Assembly (NCBI GenBank): GCA_016191165.1
Contig: JACPPF010000115.1
Coordinates: 1 to 64,000 of the forward strand
DNA from: Planctomycetota bacterium
Lineage (GTDB): Bacteria > Planctomycetota > Planctomycetia > Gemmatales > Gemmataceae
Direction: 5' to 3'
DNA length: 64,000 bases
The notes under the pieces were generated by a model. That model saw nothing but the letters and a program-made list of their open reading frames with translations, was not told the DNA's origin and did no database searches. Position numbers and translations under genes: made by a program. The number at the start of each line of letters is the position of its first letter. Position 1 is the first letter of the stretch. This document shows, one piece after another, positions 49,549-58,432 of this stretch.

Positions 49549-51813
49549 ATGCCAAGTCCGATCCAAAAGAGTTTTCCAGCAGGCTACCTGGTTGCATTGG
49601 CCTTTTTCCTCGGCTTCGCCAAGGCCGCGAGCGCCCAGGCAAAAAAGGATCTGCATCCACCCAGAAAAGATCCGGCGCTGTTGACCCTGGACCGCATTTT
49701 CAATTCTGCCGAGTTCGAACCGCAGAAAGTGCCGGCCCTGCGCTGGCAGAAGCGAGGATCCGGTTACTTGACGCTCGAAGCGGGAAAGTCGGGTCAGCGG
49801 CTTGTTAGCCACGACCCGGCCACCGGAAAGTCCGAGGTCCTCGTGCCCGATCACTGGCTCATTCCGGCCGGGGAGACCAAGCCGTTGGCCGTCGCGGGAT
49901 ATGAGCTCTCCGAGAATGGCGCGCGTCTCCTGATCTACACCAACAGCAAACGGGTCTGGCGCGTCAACTCACGCGGCGATTACTGGGTCCTCGATCTGTC
50001 CACGCGCCAGCTCAAAAAGCTCGGCGGTGACGTGCCCCCCTCGACCACCATGTTCGCCACGTTCTCTCCCGATGGCAAACAGGTCGCCTTTGTGCATAAG
50101 AACAATCTCTACGTTCAAGATTTGCTCGATTTTCGCGTCACGCCGCTCACCAGGAAAGGTTCGGACACGCTTATCAACGGCACCTTTGACTGGGTCTACG
50201 AGGAGGAACTTCACCTGCGCAACGGCTTTCGCTGGAGCCCGGACAGCCAAGCCATTGCCTACTGGCAACTGAATTCCGACGGCGTCAAGCAGTTTCACAT
50301 CACCAATAGCGCTGCCGGACCCTACGCTCGCTTGATCTCCATTCGTTATCCGAAAACCGGCGAGAAAAACTCGGCCGCGCGCATCGGCGTCGTCGGTCTC
50401 AAGGGGGGCGATACGCTCTGGCTCGACATCCCAGGCGATCCGCGCGAGCATTACCTCGCCAAGATGGAATGGATCGGCGACCGGATCGGGATTCAACAGT
50501 TCAATCGGCTCCAGAACGTCAACCGGGTCATGACGGCGGATCCGAAGTCCGGCAAGGTCCAGACCATCCACACCGAAAAAGATGCGGCCTGGGTCGAGAA
50601 CAACAACGATTTTCGCTGGATCGACAACAAGCAAAAACTCGTCTGGCTCAGCGAACGGGACGGCTGGCGGCACGTCTACCTCATCGGCGCCAAGGTCACG
50701 CAACTCACCAAGGGGGCCTTCGACGTGATCCAGATCGCGGCGATTAACGAGAAAACCGGCTGGCTTTACTTTATCGCCTCGCCGGAAAACCCGACGCAGC
50801 GCTATCTCTATCGCGTTCCACTAAAAGGAGGCGCAACCGAGCGCGTCACGCCGGCCGGCGTTGCGGGCATGCACGCCTATTCCATCTCCGCCGATGCGCA
50901 ATGGGCTGTGCATACCTATTCCACCTTCACGCATCCGCCCGTCACGACTTTGATTCACTTGCCCGATCACAAGATCGAGAAGACATTCGCCGACAACGCC
51001 GCCTTGAAGAAGAAACTGGCGGCCTTACGGCTGGGGACCAGCGATTTCTTGCGGGTCAACATCGACGAGAATACGGCACTGGATGCCTGGTGCATCAAGC
51101 CGCCCGGCTTCGATGCCGCCAGGAAGTATCCGGTGCTCTTCTACGTTTACGGCGAGCCCGCCGGGCAGACCGTGCTGGACCGCTGGGACGGCAAGCGCTT
51201 CCTGTGGCACAGTCTGTTGGCCCAGCAAGGTTACCTGGTGATGAGCGTGGATAACCGCGGGACGCCGGCGCCGCGCGGGCGTTCGTGGCGAAAAAGCATT
51301 TATCGGCAGGTCGGCATCCTGGCCTCCGCGGACCAGGCGGCAGCCGTGCGCACGCTCCTGAAACATCGGCCCTACATGGATCCCGCGCGCATTGCCATCT
51401 GGGGTTGGAGCGGCGGCGGCTCCATGAGTCTGAACGCCATCTTTCGCTTCCCCGAACTCTATCAGACCGCCATGGCCATCGCCCCGGTTCCCAATCAACG
51501 CCACTATGACACCATCTACCAGGAACGCTACATGGGACTGCCAAGCGATAACGTCGCGGGATACCGCAACGGCTCCCCGATCCACTTCGCTCGCCAGCTC
51601 AAGGGCAACCTGTTCATCGCCCACGGCACCGGGGATGACAACTGCCACTACCTTGGCGTCGAGACGCTTATTGACGAATTGATCACGCACAACAAGCAGT
51701 TTACGATGCTGGCCTATCCGAACCGCAGCCACAGCATCAACGAAGGACGCAACACCACGCGCCACCTTTTTGAATCGCTCACACGGTACCTGCGAACGCA
51801 CACGCCGCCGTGA
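49549..51813 (+). CDS. Exported S9-family dipeptidyl-peptidase (DPP IV-like)
   Basis: A 754-residue serine peptidase removing N-terminal dipeptides, probably periplasmic. A signal peptide occupies about 1-29 (LVALAFFLGFAKAASAQ). The DPP IV beta-propeller runs about 100-470, with FSPDGKQVAFV and the glutamate pair DWVYEEELHL that in this family binds the peptide N terminus. The catalytic alpha/beta-hydrolase domain follows with nucleophile Ser621 in GWSGGGS, the Asp pair at 696-697 in HGTGDDNCHY and His728 in RSHSINEG. All triad elements are present, so it should be active. The gene is single and same-strand neighbours are far away. Confidence 0.92.
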   Translation: MPSPIQKSFPAGYLVALAFFLGFAKAASAQAKKDLHPPRKDPALLTLDRIFNSAEFEPQKVPALRWQKRGSGYLTLEAGKSGQRLVSHDPATGKSEVLVPDHWLIPAGETKPLAVAGYELSENGARLLIYTNSKRVWRVNSRGDYWVLDLSTRQLKKLGGDVPPSTTMFATFSPDGKQVAFVHKNNLYVQDLLDFRVTPLTRKGSDTLINGTFDWVYEEELHLRNGFRWSPDSQAIAYWQLNSDGVKQFHITNSAAGPYARLISIRYPKTGEKNSAARIGVVGLKGGDTLWLDIPGDPREHYLAKMEWIGDRIGIQQFNRLQNVNRVMTADPKSGKVQTIHTEKDAAWVENNNDFRWIDNKQKLVWLSERDGWRHVYLIGAKVTQLTKGAFDVIQIAAINEKTGWLYFIASPENPTQRYLYRVPLKGGATERVTPAGVAGMHAYSISADAQWAVHTYSTFTHPPVTTLIHLPDHKIEKTFADNAALKKKLAALRLGTSDFLRVNIDENTALDAWCIKPPGFDAARKYPVLFYVYGEPAGQTVLDRWDGKRFLWHSLLAQQGYLVMSVDNRGTPAPRGRSWRKSIYRQVGILASADQAAAVRTLLKHRPYMDPARIAIWGWSGGGSMSLNAIFRFPELYQTAMAIAPVPNQRHYDTIYQERYMGLPSDNVAGYRNGSPIHFARQLKGNLFIAHGTGDDNCHYLGVETLIDELITHNKQFTMLAYPNRSHSINEGRNTTRHLFESLTRYLRTHTPP

Positions 51814-51853
51814 TGCCGGCCGGTTTGGCGAGCCAGGCCGCGCATCCGGCCGC

Positions 51854-52117
51854 TCACGCCCATCGGCTCGCCACTTGAGTCAAGCCACGGGACGGCACGT
51901 TTGGTACTGTGCGGTGTTCGCCTGCTGAACGCGATGGATGCTATGAACCGGTGGCCGCCTTACATGTCAGGAATTGCTTCACAAGGTATCGAACCGCCTC
52001 GCCGTGATTGCCCGAGAATGCGTTGACCGGGAACTGGCGACCATGAATCCAACGCTGAAAGCCAGCGACCTTCAGCGCCGGTGACCCCAGCGACTCCACG
52101 TCTTTTAACCGTCCCAT
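51854..52117 (-). CDS. Small uncertain ORF, 87 codons
   Basis: Reading back from an ATG at 52117, the frame is open for 87 codons. The first 50 residues have protein-like composition (ALKVAGFQRWIHGRQFPVN, then GEAVRYLVKQFL), while the rest looks random. No ribosome site was found. It may be the end of a decayed gene. This is the only possible content of the 51814-52243 gap. Confidence 0.2.
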
Positions 52118-52243
52118 CACGGGGTCCCACGCGTTTTCCGGGATTCATCTATTCCGAAGTGTGGGAATCGAGCCGTCTCATTGTCGCACGGATCCGCACG
52201 CCCAAGCGAAGCCAATTTCGGCCTGGTTCAAGTGAAAATCCCA

Positions 52244-52319
52244 GCGAGCCGCCGGGCTTGTCCCGGCGGTTCATTCCGATCCGCCTTGGTTCACCGCCGG
52301 GACAAGCCCGGCGGCTCGC
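52244..52319. repeat. Perfect 27-bp inverted repeat
   Basis: Arms 52244-52270 and 52293-52319 (core GCCGCCGGGCTTGTCCCGGC) are perfect reverse complements around a 22-base loop. It lies 3' of the two-gene minus unit ending at 52373. No T run follows. Its size and perfection suggest a mobile palindromic repeat of recent insertion. Confidence 0.6.
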
Positions 52320-52372
52320 GATTGGTTTGCTACCCGGGATTCGATCGATTTGAACCAGGCCCCAAGTTCACG

Positions 52373-52732
52373 CTATTTCGCTGCCTTTCGTTCGCGAGTT
52401 TCTTTTTTTTTGCCCCCAGTCCTCCTGACCGGCGCGGCTCGCAGTTCGCCGTTCTTGGACTCGGCTCGCTCCGATCGGTTTTGAACCTTCGACCAATCGA
52501 TCTGGGCGACCCAGCATTTTTCTTTTTCGTTATAGCGTACAACAGCGTCGGCCATCAGGTCGTCGGGATTTCCGGCGTCGTCCGCATCGTCCATGGCCAC
52601 GGTCAGCGCCAGACCATCCTTCAAATGGAGGCCCAGGCGCGCGATGTCTTGGATCGAACCAAGAGTGGTCAAGCGGATGCGATTTTGGCTGTCCAGATTG
52701 TTGAAGTCCCCGTAAATTTCTGGCTTCGTCAT
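52373..52732 (-). CDS. Small protein of unknown function, second gene of a pair
   Basis: A 119-residue acidic-then-basic protein. Residues 1-85 look folded (IYGDFNNLDSQNRIRLTTL, then DLMADAVVRYNEKEKCWVAQ, which reads like two beta hairpins), and 86-119 is a Lys/Arg-rich tail. No family name can be assigned. Its ATG lies eight bases after the stop of the upstream gene, whose TGA is inside its GAGGTG ribosome site, so translation is coupled. Confidence 0.6.
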   Translation of the reverse strand: MTKPEIYGDFNNLDSQNRIRLTTLGSIQDIARLGLHLKDGLALTVAMDDADDAGNPDDLMADAVVRYNEKEKCWVAQIDWSKVQNRSERAESKNGELRAAPVRRTGGKKKETRERKAAK

Positions 52733-52740
52733 CGGTCACC

Positions 52741-53109
52741 TCATTTTTTCGTCCGCTTGGCCGGATTCGCGAGCGTGGGCCGAAAAAGTTCACTCGCTTT
52801 TTCTGGCGTCAAACCGATCAGAGTCGCGTGTTTTGCATTGGTTTCACTTGGTTCCGCCACCACGTCGCCACCGGCTGCCCGGATTTTGCCCACGGAGGTC
52901 ACGCCAATCTGCCCGTTGCGAATGCCAGGATGATCTGTCGCCGCAATGGGCATCGTCAACTCATCAAGGGTTGCATCCGGCGCGCAATTGACGGAAACCC
53001 CATCCATCGATCCGTCGCTTCGAATGACAACGCCCGATCCCTTAACGAAGTTCTCGGGCATATTCCTGCCGCCATACACGACCAGAGCGTCATCAGGCAA
53101 TCTAGCCAT
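52741..53109 (-). CDS. Small protein of unknown function, first gene of a pair
   Basis: A 122-residue protein beginning MARLPDDALVVYGGRNMPEN and containing GSGVVIRSDGSMDGVSVN, GIRNGQIGVTSVGKIRAAGG and a C-terminal NAKHATLIGLTPEKASELF. It reads as a compact alpha/beta domain with no signal peptide. I recall similar proteins of unknown function in planctomycetes and cyanobacteria. The start at 53109 is preferred to 53124 because MARLPDDAL opens the family. Coupling to the next gene suggests joint action; a toxin/immunity pair is one untested possibility. Confidence 0.6.
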   Translation of the reverse strand: MARLPDDALVVYGGRNMPENFVKGSGVVIRSDGSMDGVSVNCAPDATLDELTMPIAATDHPGIRNGQIGVTSVGKIRAAGGDVVAEPSETNAKHATLIGLTPEKASELFRPTLANPAKRTKK

Positions 53110-53130
53110 TGCCATTATACCCATTCAGAC

Positions 53131-54933
53131 TCACTGATCCGACTCCAACACCGCCAGGAACGCCTCCTGCGGGATCTCCACCTGGCCGACCTGTTTCATC
53201 CGTTTCTTGCCCGCGGCTTGCTTGGCCCATAGCTTGCGCTTGCGCGTGATGTCGCCGCCGTAGCATTTCGCGGTCACGTTTTTCTTCATCGCGCTGATCG
53301 TTTCGCGCGCGATGATGCGGCTGCCGATGGCCGCCTGAATCGCGATCTCGAACATGTGCCGATCGATCTCGCTGCGCAGTTTCTTCACGAGCCGTCGGCC
53401 TCGATTGTCAGCGAAGGCGCGATGAACAATGATCGACAGGGCATCGACGCGGTTGCCATGCACGAGGACATCCAGACGCACCAGGTCCGCGGGGCGGAAG
53501 CCGAGGATATCGTAATCCATCGTGCCGTAGCCGTGCGTGACCGATTTGAGGCGGTCATAAAGATCGTAAATCACCTCCGCGAGCGGCATTTCGTAGACGA
53601 TGATGGCGCGCGTCGGGCTGAGGTACTCGGTGCGCAGAAAAATGCCGCGGCGATCGGTGCAGAGCTTCATGATGTCGCCGATGTTCTCCGTCGGCACCAG
53701 GAAACTGGCCTTGACGAGCGGTTCGCGGAATTCCTCGATCTGGCCGGCGTCGGGGACTTTCTGCGGGTTGTCGATGCTGATGATCTCGCCATTGCGTTTG
53801 AGGATCTCGTAGGTGACGTTGGGCGCGGTCGTGACAAGGTCGAGCCCGCTGTCGCGCTCGACGCGCTGCTGAATGATCTCGCGATGCAGCATCCCCAGAA
53901 AGCCGCAGCGGAAGCCGAAGCCCAGCCCCTCGGAGTTTTCAGGCTGATAGGTAAAACTGCTATCGTTGAGCTTGAGCTTGGCCAGCGCCTCGCGCAGGTC
54001 CTCGAACTGGTGGTTATTGACGGGGTAGAGCCCCGAGAACACCATCGGCTTGGGTTCCTTGTAACCGGGCAACGCCTCGGCGGCGGGACGCTCGGACTCG
54101 GTCACGGTATCACCGATGTGGACGTCGGAAAGCGTCTTGATCTGGGCAATGACGTAGCCGACCTGCCCCGCGATCAACTCGTCGCACGCCACCATGCCCG
54201 GCCGGAACTGGCCGATCTCCAGCACCTCGTGCTCGGAGCCCTTGCTCATCAGCTTGATCTTGGTCCCCTTGGCAATGCGGCCTTCCTTCACGCGCACGTA
54301 GACGACGACGCCGCGGTAGACGTCGAAATGGCTGTTGTAAACGAGGGCCCGCAGCGGATCATCGGGATTGCCCGGGGGAGGCGGAACGCGGTCGATGATC
54401 GCCTGGAGCGCCTCGTCGATGCCGATGCCCGATTTGCCTGACACCTTGAGCACGTCGAAAGGATCGATCCCCAGGGCGGTTTCCATCTCGGCGAGGATGG
54501 CATCGACGCGCGTGATCTGCAAGTCGATCTTGTTCAGCGCCGGCACGATCGTGAGGTCATGCTCCATCGCCAGGTAGGCGTTGGCGACAGTTTGCGCCTG
54601 CACGCCCTGGAACGCATCCACCAAAAGGATGACGCCCTCACAGGCGGCCAGGCTGCGGGAAACCTCGTAGCTGAAATCGACGTGCCCAGGCGTGTCGATC
54701 AAGTTGAGCTCGTACCTCGTCCCCTTGTATTCGTAATAGATGGTGACCGGGTGCATGCGGATGGTGATGCCGCGCTCGCGTTCGAGGTCCATGGAGTCGA
54801 GGAGCTGGTTCTGAAACTCGCGCTGCGTGATCGTGCCGGATTTGAGCAAAAACTGATCCGCGAGGGTGCTCTTGCCGTGATCAATATGGGCAATGATCGA
54901 GAAGTTGCGAATATGGCTCGTTTGCGCGGTCAT
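53131..54933 (-). CDS. lepA: Translation elongation factor 4 (LepA)
   Basis: A 600-residue translational GTPase that acts on ribosomes during elongation and back-translocation. G1 is AHIDHGKST (15-23), G3 DTPGH (80-84) and G4 NKID (134-137); the LepA-specific C-terminal domain follows with CYGGDITRKRKLWAKQAAGK and ends in KKRMKQVGQVEIPQEAFL. Length and order fit the family exactly. No clear Shine-Dalgarno sequence was seen. The unknown two-gene unit follows on the same strand 22 bases downstream and may be read from the same transcript. Confidence 0.97.
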   Translation of the reverse strand: MTAQTSHIRNFSIIAHIDHGKSTLADQFLLKSGTITQREFQNQLLDSMDLERERGITIRMHPVTIYYEYKGTRYELNLIDTPGHVDFSYEVSRSLAACEGVILLVDAFQGVQAQTVANAYLAMEHDLTIVPALNKIDLQITRVDAILAEMETALGIDPFDVLKVSGKSGIGIDEALQAIIDRVPPPPGNPDDPLRALVYNSHFDVYRGVVVYVRVKEGRIAKGTKIKLMSKGSEHEVLEIGQFRPGMVACDELIAGQVGYVIAQIKTLSDVHIGDTVTESERPAAEALPGYKEPKPMVFSGLYPVNNHQFEDLREALAKLKLNDSSFTYQPENSEGLGFGFRCGFLGMLHREIIQQRVERDSGLDLVTTAPNVTYEILKRNGEIISIDNPQKVPDAGQIEEFREPLVKASFLVPTENIGDIMKLCTDRRGIFLRTEYLSPTRAIIVYEMPLAEVIYDLYDRLKSVTHGYGTMDYDILGFRPADLVRLDVLVHGNRVDALSIIVHRAFADNRGRRLVKKLRSEIDRHMFEIAIQAAIGSRIIARETISAMKKNVTAKCYGGDITRKRKLWAKQAAGKKRMKQVGQVEIPQEAFLAVLESDQ

Positions 54934-55520
54934 GCGTCATCCTTCGTCGTTCGTCCTTCCACTACCAACTACTCTACCGGCGGCAAGCAGATGCGGATAG
55001 GGCAGAGGCCTCAGGTCGCCCGTTTGGCGAGTTGGTGCGGCGTCGATTCGCGACGTTGCGTGCTTGAACAAACAAGTGAATAGTCGTAGTCGCGTCGCAA
55101 GCCATTGCAGGGCAATCGGTTGCCGCGATTTTCTTGAGGACTTCTCACGGAACGGGGGTGGTATCCCGGCGCGGATACCGAACCAGGGGCGCAACCGTCT
55201 TGCGCCACCGAGCGGCGCACGAGTCGGGAGGGCCACAGTTTCGCGTATTGCCGAATGAATTCTTTTCTTTTTCTAGATGGGATAGAGACTAAAACGATTG
55301 ATAGAAAACACAAAATATCGGCATATATTGGCACAAAACGATGGCTTTTTCACAAAAATCGTGAGGAAGTTGCATGAATAACAATGGAACAGGTTTTAGA
55401 TCTTATCAAAACTCTGATTTTTTTTATTTTTTTTTGAATTGGCGCTTGCAATTCGCGTGGGGGGGGGGGGTAATATCTCCAAAAGTTTCCACAACCATCT
55501 TCCTTAAAATCGAGCTACTG
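54934..55520. other. Intergenic region with T and G homopolymers
   Basis: The 587 bases between the divergent lepA and MauE-like genes contain no convincing gene. The right part is AT-rich and carries T8-A-T9 (55418-55435) and a run of twelve G (55459-55470), 50 bases before the start at 55521. Promoters for both genes must lie here, but none can be assigned reliably. Confidence 0.5.
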
Positions 55521-56349
55521 ATGTTTTCGCTAATCGCTCGATGTCTGGGTTTGCTGCTCCTGACCGCTGCCGGGCTCAAGATTTATGGGTTTGGCGTCGA
55601 TCCGGTGGCGCGGCTGGGAATCTTTTCGGCGCCCGCGTTTCAGTTCTTGGTGATTGTTTTTGAGATTCTGCTCGGCCTTTGGTGGGTTTCCGGCGTTCAA
55701 CCGCTTGGGGCGTGTTGCGGCTCTTTCAACGTTTCTGGTTTTCGCCAGCGTGAGTTTCTATCAAGGCTGGATCGGGCAGGCCAGCTGCGGTTGCCTCGGC
55801 GCGAAGGTCAGCGTCAACCCGTGGATCATGTTCACGATTGACGTGGCAGCATTTTTTGCGCTACTGCTAGCGCGGCCCGATTTGACGCCGCTTTGGGTCC
55901 ATCGGGTTCGCATCCTTTCGGTTTGCAGCGGCGTGCTGGGCGCTTATCTGTTGCTCCTTGGGAGCGTCGCGGGAATCGCCCACGTTCGCTACGGGTCCAT
56001 CGATGCCGCCCTTGCCAGCCTGCGCAACGAGCGCCTTTCGCTTCAACCGGCGCTGGTTGACATGGGCGAGGGCATCGCCGGCGAAGAGCGCGACGCCTCG
56101 GTCGAATTGACCAACTGGACCGAACATCCCATCCGCCTGATCGGCGGCACGGCGGATTGTTCGTGTACGGTCCTTGGCGACCTGCCGATCACGATTCCGC
56201 CGGGCGAATCGCGCTCCATCACGGTCACCATGCGCTTGCCAAAAACGCCCGGCCTGTTCAACCGCAAGGCTCAGCTGACGATTGATGATGAAGGATTCAA
56301 AAGAATCGGCTTTCGCCTGATTGGCCGAATAAGCAGAGCAGCGGAGTAA
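55521..56349 (+). pseudogene. MauE/DoxX-like membrane protein fused to DUF1573-type domain, with apparent frameshift
   Basis: Two frames make one protein. From ATG 55521, MFSLIARCLGLLLLTAAGLK through LLGLWWVSGVQPLG runs into a GGGG at 55707-55710; removing one G joins it to RVAALSTFLVFASVSFYQGW and onward to 56349, about 276 residues. Residues 1-130 form four membrane helices of the MauE type with a CGC motif (QASCGCLGAK). Residues 165-276 form a DUF1573/ASH-like beta domain with DCSC. Known relatives are a single frame, so this copy is either mutated or miscalled. It heads the cassette region and may participate in thiol or electron transfer for the Cys-rich peptides downstream (inference). 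Confidence 0.7.
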
Positions 56350-56377
56350 ACGTTTCCCTTTTTGCAAGGAGTTTTCC

Positions 56378-56782
56378 ATGAATCGCGTAACGAATGTGTT
56401 GTCGTGGTTTCTCTTTTGCCTGGCCGCGGTGTTGATCACCGTTGCCATGCTGGCGGTGCCGCAGAACGCGTTTGCGGATGCGGGAGGGGATTGGTGCGAC
56501 ACCTATTGCCAGGGACAATGCCCCTGGCAACCCGTTTGTTACACCGACTGCAAGTCGGCTTGCTATGACGGATACTACGACTGCAAACTTTGCGATAATT
56601 ACTCGGGAAACCAGCAAACCCAGTGTATCGCGGGTTGCCAAGCTGGCGACAACGCCGGCCCGTATTGCAATCTTTTTTGCAGCTGTTCAGCCACTCAGGC
56701 TTGCGGAAAGGGAAAATCCACCACTTGTTTGTTGGTTTGCAGCTGTAAAAATGACCCAACGCTAGGCTATTTTTGCGACTGA
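56378..56782 (+). CDS. Small Cys-rich exported protein, cassette copy 1
   Basis: 134 residues. A signal peptide spans about 1-34 (FLFCLAAVLITVAMLAV then NAFADA). The mature part has about 20 Cys in 100 residues, with CDTYCQGQCPW, CYTDCKSACYDGYYDC and a closing KSTTCLLVCSC segment. AAGGAG lies seven bases before the ATG. Predicted to be exported and disulfide-bonded. Its N terminus is homologous to the 58145 gene (FFCLALALMTVAVLAVP). Lies 29 bases behind the MauE/DUF1573 gene. Family not recognised; a hairpin follows it. Confidence 0.75.
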   Translation: MNRVTNVLSWFLFCLAAVLITVAMLAVPQNAFADAGGDWCDTYCQGQCPWQPVCYTDCKSACYDGYYDCKLCDNYSGNQQTQCIAGCQAGDNAGPYCNLFCSCSATQACGKGKSTTCLLVCSCKNDPTLGYFCD

Positions 56783-56816
56783 AAAAGGGGACGACCTTGG
56801 GCTTGGTGCAAACCGT

Positions 56817-56902
56817 GGTGGCGCCCCCTGTGACACACGAATCCAATCGTACGGCATTAAGTGATCACACGATTGGAATGGTGTGCAAAAAGGGGTGCCA
56901 CC
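56817..56902 (+). terminator. Long imperfect hairpin after the Cys-rich gene
   Basis: Arms 56817-56850 and 56869-56902 pair almost throughout (AATCCAATCGT with ACGATTGGAAT; GGTGGCGCCCC with GGGGTGCCACC). It lies 34 bases after the stop at 56782. There is no T tract, so it may attenuate or protect the mRNA rather than end it. Confidence 0.45.
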
Positions 56903-56974
56903 GGAAAACAAAGGTTTTTGAACGAGGCCTGACTTTGCTTTTCAAAGTGGGACTACGACAACAATGAGCTGGCA

Positions 56975-58015
56975 ATGAACCGATCAAAATGCTACGGCCT
57001 GTGTTTTTTTCTCCTGCTTGCCAAAACGGTGGTTCCTGGTCCCTTATCAGCGGAGGATCAACTGCGTGCGCGTTTTCTTGCCGAAGGGCCGAAGGGCTGG
57101 AAGGTCCTCAAATCCAATGTGCGGGAACTACAGGGAAAGTGGATTGGCCGCTATAAACTTGGAGTGCATCCGTTAATTATCGAAGAAGCAACATTCAAGG
57201 TTAATGGCGGATTTCTGGTCTATGAAGAACGGCGCAGGGAGGAAAAGGGACAGGTTGACAGGGTGGTCGCTTTTGGAGCCAACTCGAAATACCGGTTTGC
57301 CTTGCAGCAACCCCGGCCATCGTCGTCGTGGACGCTGGTAAATGTTGGCTCTGCGGCGGATCCTCACCGGATTGACCATCCGTATTCGCGCGCATCTGGT
57401 GTGGGATTTCTTCGATTCTTGCACACTCCGTTCACCGTAAACTCCATGCCGATTCCCGTCATGATTACGGAAGCTGGTTTCAAGCTGGAAAAAGTTGGGG
57501 AGTTGACGCGCGACGGAAGGAAGCTCGCGAAGATCGAGTTCACCTACACCCCGCCGAAGATTAACGTGGAAGTGGTGAACGGGAGGCCCGTACGCCGGGA
57601 TATGCACATGACCAAAATGCGCGGAGGCTGGATGGTGCTCGATCCGGAGCGGAACTGGTCTCTTCAAGAATCCAGCCTGGACCTCGTCGGCGGGGAGAAG
57701 AATACCTGCATCGTAGAATACGCGAAGTCCGATAGCGGTGTTTTCTTGCCGTCGCGCGTGTTTGAGAAAGACAATGCCGTTTCGGTCTGGGAGGTGACGT
57801 TCAGTGACCTGACAATTCGCGATATACCAGAGAAGGAATTCACGCTAACGGCCTACGGACTCCCCGAACCGATGGGCGTCGTTTGGCCATCGCCGACGCG
57901 GTGGTATTTGTGGATCACGCTGGCCGCTGTCGGCGCCGTCGTGCTGGGGTTCGTGTTGCGAAAACTACAACGCCGATATCAAACGCCGAAGGCGGTCGAG
58001 CCTGCGAAGCAATAG
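56975..58015 (+). CDS. Exported protein with C-terminal membrane anchor, cassette copy 1
   Basis: 346 residues. A signal peptide (YGLCFFLLLAKTVV) is followed by a mainly beta domain of about 280 residues, then the motif LPEPMGVVWPSPTRWYLWIT, a membrane helix (about 308-330) and a basic cytoplasmic tail. The motif and anchor match those of the 58690 gene although the central domains differ, so the two are paralogues. The central domain resembles no family I can name; a LolA-like fold is possible. Cassette neighbours are a Cys-rich peptide upstream and a DUF1559 stub downstream. Confidence 0.75.
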   Translation: MNRSKCYGLCFFLLLAKTVVPGPLSAEDQLRARFLAEGPKGWKVLKSNVRELQGKWIGRYKLGVHPLIIEEATFKVNGGFLVYEERRREEKGQVDRVVAFGANSKYRFALQQPRPSSSWTLVNVGSAADPHRIDHPYSRASGVGFLRFLHTPFTVNSMPIPVMITEAGFKLEKVGELTRDGRKLAKIEFTYTPPKINVEVVNGRPVRRDMHMTKMRGGWMVLDPERNWSLQESSLDLVGGEKNTCIVEYAKSDSGVFLPSRVFEKDNAVSVWEVTFSDLTIRDIPEKEFTLTAYGLPEPMGVVWPSPTRWYLWITLAAVGAVVLGFVLRKLQRRYQTPKAVEPAKQ

Positions 58016-58036
58016 ACGATACAAAGAAGGCCCCTC

Positions 58037-58132
58037 ATGAAACCTGTTCGCCGCCGCGCACTCACGCTGATCGAATTGCTGGTCGTGCTGGCGAGATCGT
58101 GGATCGTACTCACGTTGAGTGATTTTTTTTGA
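58037..58132 (+). pseudogene. Truncated DUF1559 (prepilin-like) stub, 31 codons
   Basis: The stub reads MKPVRRRALTLIELLVVLAR before losing similarity and stopping at 58130-58132. The first 18 residues are the class III/type IV prepilin-like leader found in intact DUF1559 proteins (compare ALTIIELLVVIGILAIL in the 59753 gene). The rest of the 300-residue domain is absent. GAAGG lies 9-13 bases before the ATG. It occupies the position that the intact DUF1559 gene has in the second cassette, hence a deletion remnant. Confidence 0.7.
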
Positions 58133-58144
58133 AAGGAGTTTGTC

Positions 58145-58432
58145 ATGGCTCGATTGTGTTTGTTCTTGCAGGGTTTCTTCTTTTGCCTGGCATTGGCGTT
58201 GATGACGGTCGCGGTGTTGGCCGTGCCTCCGGCCGCGATCGCGGATCCGCCGGGCGATCCGGGGGGCGGCGGTGAGACGTCGCCTTGCAAGAATGGCAAC
58301 ATTTACTGTACCGCCGCATTGAGCGAATCGACGTGCCACTCAGTGGATAGGACATGCTTCGGGTCAATTACCGAGTGCTGGTGTCTGTGGGATGTAAACA
58401 AGGATCCAAAATGCCAGTGCACTCCGCGATAA
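58145..58432 (+). CDS. Small Cys-rich exported protein, cassette copy 2
   Basis: 95 residues with a strong ribosome site (GAAAGGAG) before the ATG. The signal peptide (FFFCLALALMTVAVLAV, then AAIADPP) is clearly related to that of the 56378 gene, and the mature part has eight Cys in 50 residues (CKNGNIYCTAALSESTCH and ECWCLWDVNKDPKCQC). Mature regions have diverged. Exported, disulfide-rich, function unknown. Confidence 0.75.
   Translation: MARLCLFLQGFFFCLALALMTVAVLAVPPAAIADPPGDPGGGGETSPCKNGNIYCTAALSESTCHSVDRTCFGSITECWCLWDVNKDPKCQCTPR

Noticed and set aside
52150..52372. Insertion-sequence remnant around the 27-bp palindrome
   Set aside because: No transposase fragment could be read in any frame and no flanking direct repeat is visible.
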